Shown: positions 38,461 through 51,242 of the stretch, piece after piece
Numbering within the stretch: position 1 is the stretch's first letter
Layout: each line of letters opens with the position of its first letter
Assembly (NCBI GenBank): GCA_030998225.1
Contig: JAPYXD010000472.1
Span: 34,774 to 98,773, forward strand
DNA length: 64,000 bases
Reading direction: 5' to 3'
Origin: Diplolepis rosae
Taxonomy: Eukaryota > Arthropoda > Insecta > Hymenoptera > Diplolepididae
Made by a program: the position numbers and the translations under genes
Notes under the pieces: model-generated
Database searches by the model: none
Seen by the model: only the letters and a program-made list of their open reading frames with translations
Told to the model about the DNA's origin: nothing

Positions 38461-39348
38461 ATGACAAGATCTCTAAAATATGTACTAGGTATCATAAATT
38501 TCAGTTCTCAGCTTAAGTTCCCTGAGGAAGATGTATTTTAGGTACTTGGACCAATAAATATAATTTTTAAAATGACGAGATCTCTGAAATATGTACCAGG
38601 TATCATAAATTGCAGTTCTCAGCTTAAGTTCCCTGAGGAAGATGTTTTTAAGCACCTGGACTACTAACTATAATTTTAAAAATGACGAGATCTCTAAAAT
38701 ATGTACTAGGTATCATAATTTTCAGTTCTAAGCTTAAGTTCCCTGAGGAAGATGGTTTTTAAGCACCTGGACTACTAGATATAATTTTCAAAATGACGGG
38801 ATCTCAAAAATATAATCCAGGTATCCTTAATTTCAGTTCTCAGCTTAAGTTCCCTGAGGAAGATGTTTTTTAAGCACCTGGACTACTAAATATAATTTTT
38901 AAAATGACGAGATCTCTAAAATATGTACTAGGTATCATAAATTTCAGTTCTCGGCTTAAGATCCCTGCGGAAGATGTTCTTTAGGCACCTGGACTACTAG
39001 ATATATTTTTTATACTCACTGGACCACTGAAATACCATTCGGATATCTTAAATTTTAGTTTTCACCTTAAGTTCCCTGAGGAAGATGTATTTTAGGTACT
39101 TGGACTACTAAATATAATTTTCAAAATGACGAGATCTCTAAAATATGTACTAGGTATAAAAAATGTTCAGTTCTCAGCTTAAGTTCCATGAGGAAGATGG
39201 TTTTTTCGCACCTGGCCTACTAAATATCAGTTTTAAAATGACGAGATCTCTACAATATGTACTCGGGATCATAAAGTTCAGTTCTGAGCTTAAGTTCCCT
39301 GAGGAAGATGTATTTTAGGTACTTGGACTAGTAAATATAATTTTGAGA

Positions 39349-40347
39349 ATGACTGGACCACTGAAATACCATTTGGATATCTTAAATTTTAGTTCTCAGA
39401 TTAAGTTCCCTGAGGAAGATGTATTTTAGGTACTTGGACTACTAAATATAATTTTCAAAATGACGAGATCTCTAAAATATGTACTAGGTATCATAAATTT
39501 CAGTTCTCAGCTTAAGTTCCATGAGGAAGATGGTTTTTAAGCAACTGGACTACTAGATATAATTTTTAAAATGACGAGATCTCTAAAATATGTACTATGT
39601 ATCATAAATTTCAGTTCTCAGCTTAAGTTCCCTGAGGAAGATGGTTTTTAAGCACCTGGACTACTAAATATAATTTTTAAAATGACGAGATCTCTAAAAT
39701 ATGTACTAGGTATCATAAATTTCAGTTCTCAGCTTAAGTTCCCTGAGGAAGATGGTTTTTAAGCACCTGGACTACTAGATATAATTTTCAAAATGACGGG
39801 ATCTCTAAAATATAGTCCAGGTATCCTTAATTTTCAGTTCTCAGCTTAAGTTCCCTGAGGACGATGGTTTTTAAGCACCTGGACTACTAGATATAATTTT
39901 TAAAATGACGAGATCTCTAAAATATGTACTAGGTATCATAAATTTCAGTTCTCGGCTTAAGTTCCCTGAGGAAGATGTATTTTAGGCACCTGGACTACTA
40001 GATATAATTTTTAGAATGACTGGACCACTGAAATACCATTCGGATATCTTAAATTTTAGTTCTCAGCTTAAGTTCCCTGAGGAAGATGTATTTAGGTACT
40101 TGGACTACTAACCATAATTCTTAAAATGACGAGATCTCTAAAATATGTACTAGGTATCATAAATTTCAGTTCTCAGCTTAAGTTCCCTGAGTAAGATGGT
40201 TTTTAAGCACCTGGACTACTAGATATAATTTTCAAAATGACGGGATCTCTAAAATATAATCCAGGTATAGTAAATTTCACTTCTCAGCTTAAGTTCCCTG
40301 AGGAAGTTGTTTTATAAGCACCTGAGCTACTAAATATAATTTTCAAA
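39349..40347 (+). repeat. Nine-monomer cassette, copy 4
   Basis: C(ATTTGGATATC, CAGATTAAG) at 39349, an A with TTCCATGAGG and GCAACTGG in place of K, A, A, E (GAGGACG), A(CTCGG), C(GTATTTAGG), A(GAGTAAG), B with TATAGTAAATTTCAC and GAAGTTGTTTTATAAGC. It is 999 bp, start to mark 957 bp. The GCAACTGG mark is shared with copy 2, as expected from the 5.78-kb duplication. Confidence 0.85.
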
Positions 40348-41014
40348 ATTACGAGATCTCTAAAATATGTACTAGGTATCATAATTTTCAGTTCTCATCT
40401 TAAGTTCCCTAAGGAAGATGGTTTTTAAGCACCTGGACTACTAGATATAATTTTTAAAATGACGAGATCTCTAAAATATGTACTAGGTATCATAATTTTC
40501 AGTTCTCAGCTTAAGTTCCCTGAGGAAGATGGTTTTTAAGCACCTGGACTACTAGATATAATTTTCAAAATGACGGGATCTCTAAAATATAATCCAGGTA
40601 TCATTAATTTCAGTTCTCAGCTTAAGTTCCCTGAGGAAGATGTATTTTAAGCACCAGGACTACTAAATATAATTTTCAAAATGACAGGATCTCTAAAATA
40701 TGTACTAGGTATCAAAAATTTTCAGTTCTCAGCTTAAGTTCCCTGAGGAAGATGGATTTTCAGCACCTGGACTACTAGATATAATTTTCAAAATGACGGG
40801 ATCTCTAAAACATAATCCAGGTATCCTTAATTTCAGTTCTCAGCTTAAGTTCCCTGAGGAAGATGTTTTTTAAGCACCTGGACTACTAGATATAATTTTT
40901 TTAATGACGAGATCTCTAAAATATGTACTAGGTATCATAAATTTCAGTTCTCGGCTTAAGTTCCCTGAGGAAGATGTATTTTAGGCACCTGGACTACTAG
41001 ATATAATTTTTAGA

Positions 41015-41902
41015 ATCACTGGACCACTGAAATACCATTCGGATATCTTAAATTTTAGTTCTCAGATTAAGTTCCCTGAGGAAGATGTATTTTAGGTACT
41101 TGGACTACTAAATATAATTTTCAAAATGACGAGATCTCTAAAATATGTACTAGGTATCAAAAATTTTCAGTTCTCAGCTTAAGTTCCCTGAGGAAGATGG
41201 TTTTTAAGCACCTGGACTACTAAATATAATTTTTAAAATGACGAGATCTCTAAAATATGTACTAGGTATCATAAATTTCAGTTCTCAGCTTAAGTTCCCT
41301 GAGGAAGATGGTTTTTAAGCACCTGGACTACTAGATATAATTTTCAAAATGACGGGATCTCTAAAATATAATCCAGGTATCCTTAATTTCAGTTCTCAGC
41401 TTAAGTTCCCTGAGTATGATGGTTTTTAAGCACCTGGACTACTAGATATAATTTTTAAAATGACGAGATCTCTAAAATATGTACTAGGTATCATAAATTT
41501 CAGTTCTCGGCTTAAGTTCCCTGAGGAAGATGTATTTTAGGCACCTGGACTACTAGATATAATTTTTAGAATGACTGGACCACTGAAATACCATTCGGAT
41601 ATCTTAAATTTTAGTTCTCAGCTTAAGTTCCCTGAGGAAGATGTATTTAGGTACTTGGACTACTAACTATAATTCTTAAAATGACGAGATCTCTAAAATA
41701 TGTACTAGGTATCATAAATTTCAGTTCTCAGCTTAAGTTCCCTGAGTAAGATGGTTTTTAAGCACCTGGACTACTAAATATAATTTTCAAAATGACGGGA
41801 TCTCTAAAATATAATCCAGGTATCCTTAATTTCACGTCTCAGCTTAGGTTCTCTGAGGTAGTTGTTTTATAAGCACCTGGAGTACTACAGATAATTTTCA
41901 TA
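41015..41902 (+). repeat. Nine-monomer cassette shortened to 8 monomers, copy 5
   Basis: C(ATCACTGGACC, CAGATTAAG), K-like, a single A instead of two, B-like in the E position, A(CTCGG), C(GTATTTAGG), A(GAGTAAG), B with GAGGTAGTTGTTTTATAAGC. It is 888 bp, exactly 8 x 111, so one monomer is missing in register. The last unit is also diverged (TTCACGTCTC, GGAGTACTACAGATAAT). Confidence 0.8.
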
Positions 41903-42903
41903 ATGACGAGATCTCTAAAATATGTACTAGGTATTAAATATTTTAAGTTCTCAACTTAAGTTCCCTGAGGAAGATGTATTTTAAGCACCTGGACTACTAA
42001 ATATAATTTTAAAATGACGAGATCTCTAAAATATGTACTAGGTATCATAATTTTCAGTTCTCAGCTTAAGTTCCCTAAGGAAGATGGTTTTTAAGCACCA
42101 GGACTACTAGATATAATTTTCAAAATGACAGGATCTCTAAAATATAATCCAGGTATACTGAATTTCAGTTCTCAGCTTAAGTTCCCTGAGGAAGATGTAT
42201 TTTAAGCACCAGGACTACTAAATATAATTTTCAAAATGACAGGATCTCTAAAATATGTACTAGGTATCAAAAATTTTCAGTTCTCAGCTTAAGTTCCCTG
42301 AGGAAGATGGTTTTTAAGCACCTGGACTACTAGATATAATTTTCAAAATGACGGGATCTCTAAAACATAATCCAGGTATCCTTAATTTCAGTTCTCAGCT
42401 TAAGTTCCCTGAGGAAGATGTATTTTAAGCACCTGGACTACTAAATATATTTTTTTAAATGACGAGATCTCTAAAATATGTACTAGGAATCATAAATTTC
42501 AGTTCTCGGCTTAAGTTCCCTGAGGAAGATGTATTTTAGGCACCTGGACTACTAGATATAATTTTTAGAATCACTGGACCACTGAAATACCATTCGGATA
42601 TCTTAAATTTTAGTTCTCAGATTAAGTTCCCTGAGGAAGATGTATTTTAGGTACTTGGACTACTAAATAAAATTTTCAAAATGACGAGATCTCTAAAATA
42701 TGTACTAGGTATAATAAATGTTCAGTTCTCAGCTTAAGTTCCCTGAGGAAGATGGTTTTTAAGCACCTGGACTACTAGATATAATTTTTAAATTGACCAG
42801 ATCTCTAAAATATGTACTAGGTATCATAAATTTCAGTTCTCAGCTTAAGTTCCCTGAGGAAGATGTATTTTAGGTACTTGGACTAGTAAATATAATTTTT
42901 AAA

Positions 42904-43347
42904 ATGACTGGACCACTTAAATACCATTCGGATATCTTAAATTTTAGTTATCAGCATAACTTCCCTGAGGAAAATGTATTTTAGGTACTTGGACTACTAA
43001 ATAAAATTTTTTAAATGACGAGATCTCTAAAATATGTACTAGGTATCTTAATTATCAGTTCTCAGCTTAAGTTCGCTGAGGAAGATGTATTTTAGGTACC
43101 TGGACTACTAAATATAATTTTTTAAATGACGAGATCTCTAAAATACGTACTAGGTATATTAATTATCAGTTGTCAGCTTAAGTTCCCTGAGGAAGATGGT
43201 TTTTAAGCACCTGGACTACTAGATATATTTTTCAAAATGACGAGATCTCTAAAATATGTACTAGGTATCATAAATTTCAGTTCTCGGCTTAAGTTCCCTG
43301 AGTATGATGGTTTTTAATCACCTGGACTACTAGATATAATTTTCAAA
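42904..43347 (+). repeat. TTCGCTGAGG cassette (4 monomers), copy at 42.9 kb
   Basis: 444 bp with all four units and rare marks. Its C unit has CCACTTAAATACC and TTAGTTATCAGCATAAC, both shared with the copy at 48.9 kb. Upstream both copies have AAATTGACCAGATC and downstream an E unit. The distance to the 48.9-kb copy is 6003 bp (54 monomers plus extra bases). Confidence 0.9.
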
Positions 43348-46300
43348 ATGACGGGATCTCTAAAATATAGTCCAGGTATCCTTAATTTTCAGTTCTCAGC
43401 TTAAGTTCCCTGAGGAAGATGGTTTTTAAGCACCTGGACTACTAGATATAATTTTTAAAATGACGAGATCTCTAAAATATGTACTAGGTTTCATAAATTT
43501 CAGTTCTCGGCTTAAGTTCCCTGAGGAAGATGTATTTTAGGCACCTGGACTACTAGATATAATTTTTAGAATGACTGGACCACTGAAATACCATTCGGAT
43601 ATCTTAAATTTTAGTTCTCAGCTTAAGTTCCCTGAGGAAGATGTATTTTAAGCACCTGGACTACTAGATATAATTTTCAAAATGACGAGATCTCTAAAAT
43701 ATGTACTAGGTATCATAAATTTCAGTTCTCAGCTTAAGTTCCCTGAGGAAGATGGTTTTTAAGCACCTGGACTTCTAGATATAATTTTTAAAATGACGAG
43801 ATCTCTAAAAGATGTACTAGGTATCAAAAATTTTCAGTTCTCAGCTTAAGTTCCCTGAGGAAGATGGTTTTTAAGCACCTGGACTACTAGATATAATTTT
43901 CAAAATGACGAGATCTCTAAAATATGTACTAGGTATCATAAATTTCAGTTCTCAGCTTAAGTTCCCTGAGGAAGATGGTTTTTAAGCACCTGGACTACTA
44001 AATATAATTTTTAAAATGACGAGATCTCTAAAATATGTACTAGGTATCATAAATTTCAGTTCTCAGCTTAAGTTCCCTGAGTAAGATGGTTTTTAAGCAC
44101 ATGGACTACTAGATATAATTTTCAAAATGACGGGTTCTCTAAAACATAATCCAGGTATCCTTAATTTCAGTTCTCAGCTTAAGTTCCCTGAGGAAGATGT
44201 TTTTTAAGCATCTGGACTACTAAATATAATTTTCAAAATGACGAGATCTCTAAAATATGTACTAGGTATAAAAAATTTTCAGTTCTCAGCTTAAATTCCC
44301 TGAGGAAGATGTATTTTAAGCACCTGGACTACTAGATATAATTTTCAAAATGACGGGATCTCTAAAATATGTACTAGGTATCATAAATTTCAGTTCTCAG
44401 CTTATGTTCCCTGAGTAAGATGGGTTTTAAGCACCTGGACTACTAGATATAATATTCAAAATAACGAGATCTCTAAAACATAATCCAGGTATCCTTAATT
44501 TCAGTTCTCAGCTTAAGTTCCCTGAGGAAGATGGTTTTTAAGCACCTGGACTACTAGATATAATTTTCAAAATGACGAGATCTCTAAAATATGTGCTAGG
44601 TATCAAAAATTTTCAGTTCTCAGCTTAAGTTCCCTGAGTAAGATGGTTTTTAAGCATCTGGACTACTAGATATAATTTTTAAAATGACGAGATCTCTAAA
44701 ATATGTACTAGGTATCATAAATTTCAGTTCTCAGCTTAAGTTCCCTGAGTAAGATGGTTTTTAAGCACATGGACTACTAGATATAATTTTCAAAATGACG
44801 GGATCTCTAAAACATAATCCAGGTAACCTTAATTTCAGTTCTCAGCTTAAGTTCCCTGAGGAAGATGTTTTTTAAGCATCTGGACTACTAAATATAATTT
44901 TCAAAATGACGAGATCTCTAAAATATGTACTAGGTATAAAAAATTTTCAGTTCTCAGCTTAAGTTCCCTGAGGAAGATGGTTTTTAAGCACCTGGACTAC
45001 TAGATATAATTTTCAAAATGTCGAGATCTCTAAAATATGTACTAGGTATCATAAATTTCAGTTCTCAGCTTAAGTTCCCTGAGGAAGATGGTTTTTAAGC
45101 ACCTGGACTACTAGATATAATTTTCAAAATGACAAGATCTCTAAAATATGTACTAGGTATCATAAATTTCAGTTCTCAGCTTAAGTTCCCTGAGGAAGAT
45201 GTATTTTAGGTACTTGGACTAATAAATATAATTTTTAAAATGACGAGATCTCTAAAATATGTACCAGGTATCATAAATTGCAGTTCTCAGCTTAAGTTCC
45301 CTGAGGAAGATGTTTTTTAAGCACCTGGACTACTAAATATAATTTTTGAAATGACGAGATCTCTAAAATATGTACTAGGTATCATAAATTTCAGTTCTCA
45401 GCTTAAGTTCCCTGAGGAAGATGTATTTTAGGTACTTGGACTAATATATATAATTTTCAAAATAACGAGATCTCTAAAATATGTACTAGGTATCTGAATT
45501 TTCAGTTCTCAGCTGAAGTTCCCGGGGGAAGATGGTTTTTAAGCACCTGGACTACTAGATATAATTTTCAAAATGACGAGATCTCTAAAAGATAGTCCAG
45601 GTATCCTAAATTTTCAGTTCTCAGCTTAAGTTCCCTGAGGAAGTTCTATTTAGCTACATTGACTACTAAATAAAATTCTTAAAATGACGAGATCTCTAAA
45701 ATATGTACTAGGTTTCATAAATTTCAGTTCTCGGCTTAACTTCCCTGAGGAAGATGTATTTTAGGCACCTGGACCACTAGATATAATTTTTAGAATGACT
45801 GGACCACTGAAATCCCATTCGGATATCTTAAATTTTAGTTCTCAGCTTAAGTTCCCTGAGGAAGATGTATTTATGTACTTGGACTACTAAATATAATTCT
45901 TAAAATGACGAGATCTCTAAAATAGGTACTAGGTATCATAATTTTCAGTTCTCAGCTTAAGTTCCCTGATGAAGATGGTTTTTAAGCACCAGGACTACTA
46001 GATATAATTTTCAAAATGACGGGATCTCTAAAATATGAACAAGGTATCATAAATTTCAGTTCTCAGCTTAAGTTCCCTGAGGAAGATGTTTTTTAAGCAC
46101 CTGGACTACTAAATATAATTTTTAAAATGACGAGATCTCTAAAATATGTACTAGGTATCAAAAATTTTCAGTTCTCAGCTTAAGTTCCCTGAGGAAGATG
46201 TATTTTAGGTACTTGGACTACTAAATATAATTTTTAGAATGACGAGATCTCTAAAATATGTACTAGGTATTAAAAATTTTCAGTTCTCAGGTTAAGTTCC

Positions 46301-46905
46301 CTGAGGAAGATGGTTTTTAAGCACCTGGACTACTAGATATAATTTTTAAAATGACGAGATCTCTAAAATATGTACTAGGTATCATAAATTTCAGTTCTCA
46401 GCTTAAGTTCCCTGAGGAAGATGGTTTTTAAGCACCTGGACTACTAAATATAATTTTTAAAATGACGAGATCTCTAAAATATGTACTAGGTATCATAAAT
46501 TTCAGTTCTCAGCTTAAGTTCCCTGAGTAAGATGGGTTTGAAGCACCTGGACTACTAGATATAATTTTCAAAATGACGGGATCTCTAAAACATAATCCAG
46601 GTATCCTTAATTTCAGTTCTCAGCTTAAGTTCCCTGATTTTGATTGTTTTTAAGCACCTGGACTACTAGATATAGTTTTTATAATGACGAGATCTCTAAA
46701 ATATGTACTAGGTATCATAAATTTCAGTTCTCAGCTTAAGTTCCCTGAGGAAGATGGTTTTTAAGCACCTGGACTACTAGATATAATTTTCAAAATGACG
46801 GGATCTCTAAAATATGTACTAGGTATCATAAATTTCAGTTCTCAGCTTAAGTTCCCTGAGGAAGATGTATTTTAGGCACTTGGACTACTAAATATAATTT
46901 TTATA
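43348..46905 (+). repeat. Mixed satellite stretch, includes an altered Bh cassette
   Basis: Only satellite is present. From 44127 a Bh(GGGTTCTC)-K order begins as in the Bh cassette, but the next unit has GATGGGTTTTAAG and the following one starts ATAACGAG with AAACATAATCC, so the marks are shuffled. Bh and K recur near 44.79 and 44.90 kb. Near 45.47-45.55 kb a unit begins AATAACGAG and has CAGCTGAAGTTCCCGGGGGAAG, losing AflII. Near 45.92 kb the rare AAATAGGTACTAGG with CCCTGATGAAG appears; it recurs near 49.70 and 55.82 kb. Confidence 0.7.
45240..45350 (+). repeat. Representative type P monomer (111 bp)
   Basis: Type P is an A derivative with GTACCAGGTATCATAAATTGCAG. It recurs near 0.59, 3.26, 5.70, 19.26, 20.93, 22.70, 24.37, 25.59, 38.59 and 45.26 kb, almost always after a unit ending GTATTTTAGGTACTTGGACTAATAAAT or a near variant. 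The steps 19.26-20.93-22.70-24.37 are about 1.67-1.77 kb, matching the 15-16-monomer repeat of that region. Confidence 0.8.
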
Positions 46906-47904
46906 ATGACTGGACCACTGAAATACCATTCGGATATCTTAAATTTTAGTTCTCAGATTAAGTTCCCTGAGGAAGATGTATTTTAGGTACTTGGACTACT
47001 AAATATAATTTTCAAAATGACGAGATCTCTAAAATATGTACTAGGTATAAAAAATGTTCAGTTCTCAGCTTAAGTTCCATGAGTAAGATGGTTTTTAAGC
47101 ACCTGGACTACTAGATATAATTTTTAAAATGACGAGATCTCTAAAATATGTACTAGGTATCATAAATTTCAGTTCTCAGCTTAAGTTCCCTGAGGAAGAT
47201 GGTTTTTAAGCACCTGGACTACTAAATATAATTTTTAAAATGACGAGATCTCTAAAATATGTACTAGGTATCATAAATTTCAGTTCTCAGCTTAAGTTCC
47301 CTGAGGAAGATGGTTTTTAAGCACCTGGACTACTAGATATAATTTTCAAAATGACGGGATCTCTAAAATATAGTCCAGGTATCCTTAATTTTCAGTTCTC
47401 AGCTTAAGTTCCCTGAGGAAGATGGTTTTTAAGCACCTGGACTACTAGATATAATTTTTAAAATGACGAGATCTCTAAAATATGTACTAGGTTTCATAAA
47501 TTTCAGTTCTCGGCTTAAGTTCCCTGAGGAAGATGTATTTTAGGCACCTGGACTACTAGATATAATTTTTAGAATGACTGGACCACTGAAATACCATTCG
47601 GATATCTTAAATTTTAGTTCTCAGCTTAAGTTCCCTGAGGAAGATGTATTTAGGTACTTGGACTACTAACTATAATTCTTAAAATGACGAGATCTCTAAA
47701 ATATGTACTAGGTATCATAAATTTCAGTTCTCAGCTTAAGTTCCCTGAGTAAGATGGTTTTTAAGCACCTGGACTACTAGATATAATTTTCAAAATGACG
47801 GGATCTCAAAAATATAATCCAGGTATCATTAATTTCAGTTCTCAGCTTCAGTTCCCTGAGGAAGTTGTTTTATAAGCACCTGGAGTATTAATTTAATTTT
47901 CAAA
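46906..47904 (+). repeat. Nine-monomer cassette, copy 6
   Basis: Full order C(CAGATTAAG)-K(TTCCATGAGTAAG)-A-A-E-A(GGTTTCATAAAT, CTCGG)-C(GTATTTAGG)-A(GAGTAAG)-B(TATCATTAAT, GAAGTTGTTTTATAAGC). It is 999 bp, start to mark 958 bp. The GGTTTCATAAAT form of the sixth unit is shared with copy 7 at 53.1 kb, 6229 bp away. Confidence 0.88.
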
Positions 47905-48906
47905 ATGACGAGATCTCTAAAATATGTACTAGGTATAAAAAATTTTAAGTTCTCAGCTTAAGTTCCCTGAGTAAGATGGTTTTTAAGCACCTGGACTACT
48001 AGATATAATTTTTAAAATGACGAGATCTCTAAAATATGTACTAGGTATCATAAATTTCAGTTCTCAGCTTAAGTTCCCTGAGGAAGATGGTTTTTAAGCA
48101 CCTGGACTACTAGATATAATTTTCAAAATGACGGGATCTCTAAAATATAATCCAGGTATCATTAATTTCAGTTCTCTGCTTCAGTTACCTGAGTAAGATG
48201 GTTTTTAAGCACCTGGACTACTAAATATAATTTTCAAAATGACGAGATCTCTAAAATATTTACTAGGTATAAAAAATTTTCAGTTCTCAGCTTAAGTTTC
48301 CTGAGTAAGATGGGTTTGAAGCACCTGGACTACTAGATATAATTTTCAAAATGACGGGATCTCTAAAACATAATCCAGGTATCCTTAATTTCATTTCTCA
48401 GCTTAAGTTCCCTGAGGAAGATGTTTTTTAAGCACCTGGACTACTAAATATAATTTTTTAAATGACGGGATCTCTAAAATATGTACAAGGTATCATAAAT
48501 TTCAGTTCTCGGCTTAAGATACCTGAGGAAGATGTATTTTAGGCACCTGGACTACTAGATATAATTTTTAGAATCACTGGACCACTGAAATACCATTCGG
48601 ATATATTAAATTTTAGTTCTCAGATTAAGTTCCCTGAGGAAGATGTATTTTAGGTACTTGGACTACTAAATATAATTTTCAAAATGACGAGATCTCTAAA
48701 ATATGTACTAGGTATAAAAAATGTTCAGTTCTCAGCTTAAGTTCCCTGAGGAAGATGGTTTTTAAGCACCTGGACTACTAGATATAATTTTTAAATTGAC
48801 CAGATCTCTAAAATATGTACTAGGTATCATAAATTTCAGTTCTCAGCTTAAGTTCCCTGAGGAAGATGTATTTTAGGTACTTGGACTAGTAAATATAATT
48901 TTTAAA

Positions 48907-49350
48907 ATGACTGGACCACTTAAATACCATTCGGATATCTTAAATTTTAGTTATCAGCATAACTTCCCTGAGGAAAATGTATTTTAGGTACTTGGACTAC
49001 TAAATAAAATTTTTTAAATGACGAGATCTCTAAAATATGTACTAGGTATCTTAATTATCAGTTCTCAGCTTAAGTTCGCTGAGGAAGATGTATTTTAGGT
49101 ACCTGGACTACTAAATATAATTTTTTAAATGACGAGATCTCTAAAATACGTACTAGGTATATTAATTATCAGTTGTCAGCTTAAGTTCCCTGAGGAAGAT
49201 GGTTTTTAAGCACCTGGACTACTAGATATATTTTTCAAAATGACGAGATCTCTAAAATATGTACTAGGTATCATAAATTTCAGTTCTCGGCTTAAGTTCC
49301 CTGAGTATGATGGTTTTTAATCACCTGGACTACTAGATATAATTTTCAAA
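48907..49350 (+). repeat. TTCGCTGAGG cassette (4 monomers), copy at 48.9 kb
   Basis: 444 bp, all four units. It shares CCACTTAAATACC, TTATCAGCATAAC and the upstream AAATTGACCAG with the copy at 42.9 kb. An E unit follows. Confidence 0.9.
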
Positions 49351-50685
49351 ATGACGGGATCTCTAAAATATAGTCCAGGTATCCTTATTTTTCAGTTCTC
49401 AGCTTAAGTTCCCTGAGGAAGATGGTTTTTAAGCACCTGGACTACTAGATATAATTTTTAAAATGACGAGATCTCTAAAATATGTACTAGGTTTCATAAA
49501 TTTCAGTTCTCGGCTTAAGTTCCCTGAGGAAGATGTATTTTAGGCACCTGGACTACTAGATATAATTTTTAGAATGACTAGACCACTGAAATCCCATTCG
49601 GATATCTTAAATTTTATTTCTCAGCTTAAGTTCCCTGAGTAAGATGTATTTAGGTACTTGGACTACTAAATATAGTTCTTAAAATGACGAGATCTCTAAA
49701 ATAGGTACTAGGTATCATAAATTTTCAGTTCTCAGCTTAAGTTCCCTGATGAAGATGGTTTTTAAGCACCTGGACTACTAGATATAATTTTCAAAATGTC
49801 GAGATCTCTAAAATATGTACTGGGTATCATAAATTTCAGTTCTCAGCTTAAGTTCCCTGAGAAAGATGTTTTTTAAGCATCTGGACTACTAAATATAATT
49901 TTCAAAATGACGAGATCTCTAAAATATGTACTAGGTATAAAAAATTTTCAGTTCTCAGCTTAAGTTCCCTGAGGAAGATGGATTTTAAGCACCTGGACGT
50001 CTCGATATAATTTTCAAAATGTCGAGATCTCTAAAATATGTACTAGGTATCATAAATTTCAGTTCTCAGCTTAAGTTCCCTGAGTAAGATGGGTTTGAAG
50101 CACCTGGACTACTAGATATAATTTTCAAAATGACGGGATCTCTAAAACATAATCCAGGTATCCTTAATTTCAGTTCTCAGCTTAAGTTCCCTGAGTATGA
50201 TGGTTTTTAAGCACCTGGACTACTAGATATAGTTTTTATAATGACGAGATCTCTAAAATATGTACTAGGTATCATAAATTTCAGTTCTCAGCTTAAGTTC
50301 CCTGAGGAAGATGGTTTTTAAGCACCTGGACTACTAGATATAATTTTTAAAATGACGAGATCTCTAAAATATTTACTAGGTATAAAAAATTTTCAGTTCT
50401 CAGCTTAAGTTCCATGAGGAAGATGGTTTTTAAGCACCTGGACTACTAGATATAATTTTTAAAATGACGAGATCTCTAAAATATGTACTAGGTATCATAA
50501 ATTTCAGTTCTCAGCTTAAGTTCCCTGAGGAAGATGGTTTTTAAGCACCTGGACTACTAAATATAATTTTTAAAATGACGAGATCTCTAAAATATGTACT
50601 AGGTATCATAAATTTCAGTTCTCAGCTTAAGTTCCCTGAGTAAGATGGGTTTGAAGCACCTGGACTACTAGATATAATTTTCAAA

Positions 50686-50796
50686 ATGACGGGATCTCTA
50701 AAACATAATCCAGGTATCCTTAATTTCAGTTCTGAGTTTATGTTACCTGTGTTTGATTGTTTTTTTGCACCTGGACTACTAGATATTGTTTTTATA
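50686..50796 (+). repeat. Degenerate Bh monomer
   Basis: The 5' half is normal Bh, but the 3' half has CTGAGTTTATGTTACCTGTG, then TTTGATTG and TTTTTTTGCACC. The AflII site and the CTCAG/CTGAG dyad are lost. The usual stop is replaced by a T-run, so the frame reads through to 50877. A unit near 46.6 kb with CCCTGATTTTGATTG looks like an intermediate of the same lineage. Confidence 0.75.
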
Positions 50797-51242
50797 ATGA
50801 CGAGATCTCTAAAATATGTACTAGGTATCATAAATTTCAGTTCTCATCTTAAGTTCCCTGAGGAGGATGGTTTTTAAGCACCTGGACTACTAGATATAAT
50901 TTTCAAAATGACAAGATCTCTAAAATATGTACTAGGTATAAAAAATTTTCAGTTGTCAGCTTAAGTTCCATGAGGAAGATGGTTTTTCAGCACCTGGACT
51001 ACTAGATATAATTTTTAAAATGACGAGATCTCTAAAATATGTACAAGGTATCATAAATTTCAGTTCTCAGCTTAAGTTCCCTGAGGAGGATGGTTTTTAA
51101 GCACCTGGACTACTAGATATAATTTTCAAAATGACAAGATCTCTAAAATATGTACTAGGTATAAAAAATTTTCAGTTGTCAGCTTAAGTTCCCTGAGGAA
51201 GATGTATTTTAGGCACCTGGACTACTAGATATAATTTTTAAA
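50797..51242 (+). repeat. Local A-K dimer duplication
   Basis: An A unit ending GAGGAGGATGG is followed by a K unit beginning ATGACAAGATC with GTTGTCAGC. The pair occurs twice, the GAGGAGGATGG marks lying 223 bp apart (111+112). The K unit of the first pair has TTCCATGAGG and that of the second TTCCCTGAGG. A similar ACAAGATC-K pairing 224 bp apart occurs at 52688 and 52912. Confidence 0.75.

Noticed and set aside
50622..50877. Overlapping open frames on both strands (minus 50622-50831, plus 50686-50877)
   Set aside because: Both arise from the degenerate Bh unit at 50686-50796, where stops on both strands were lost. Neither resembles a protein family.
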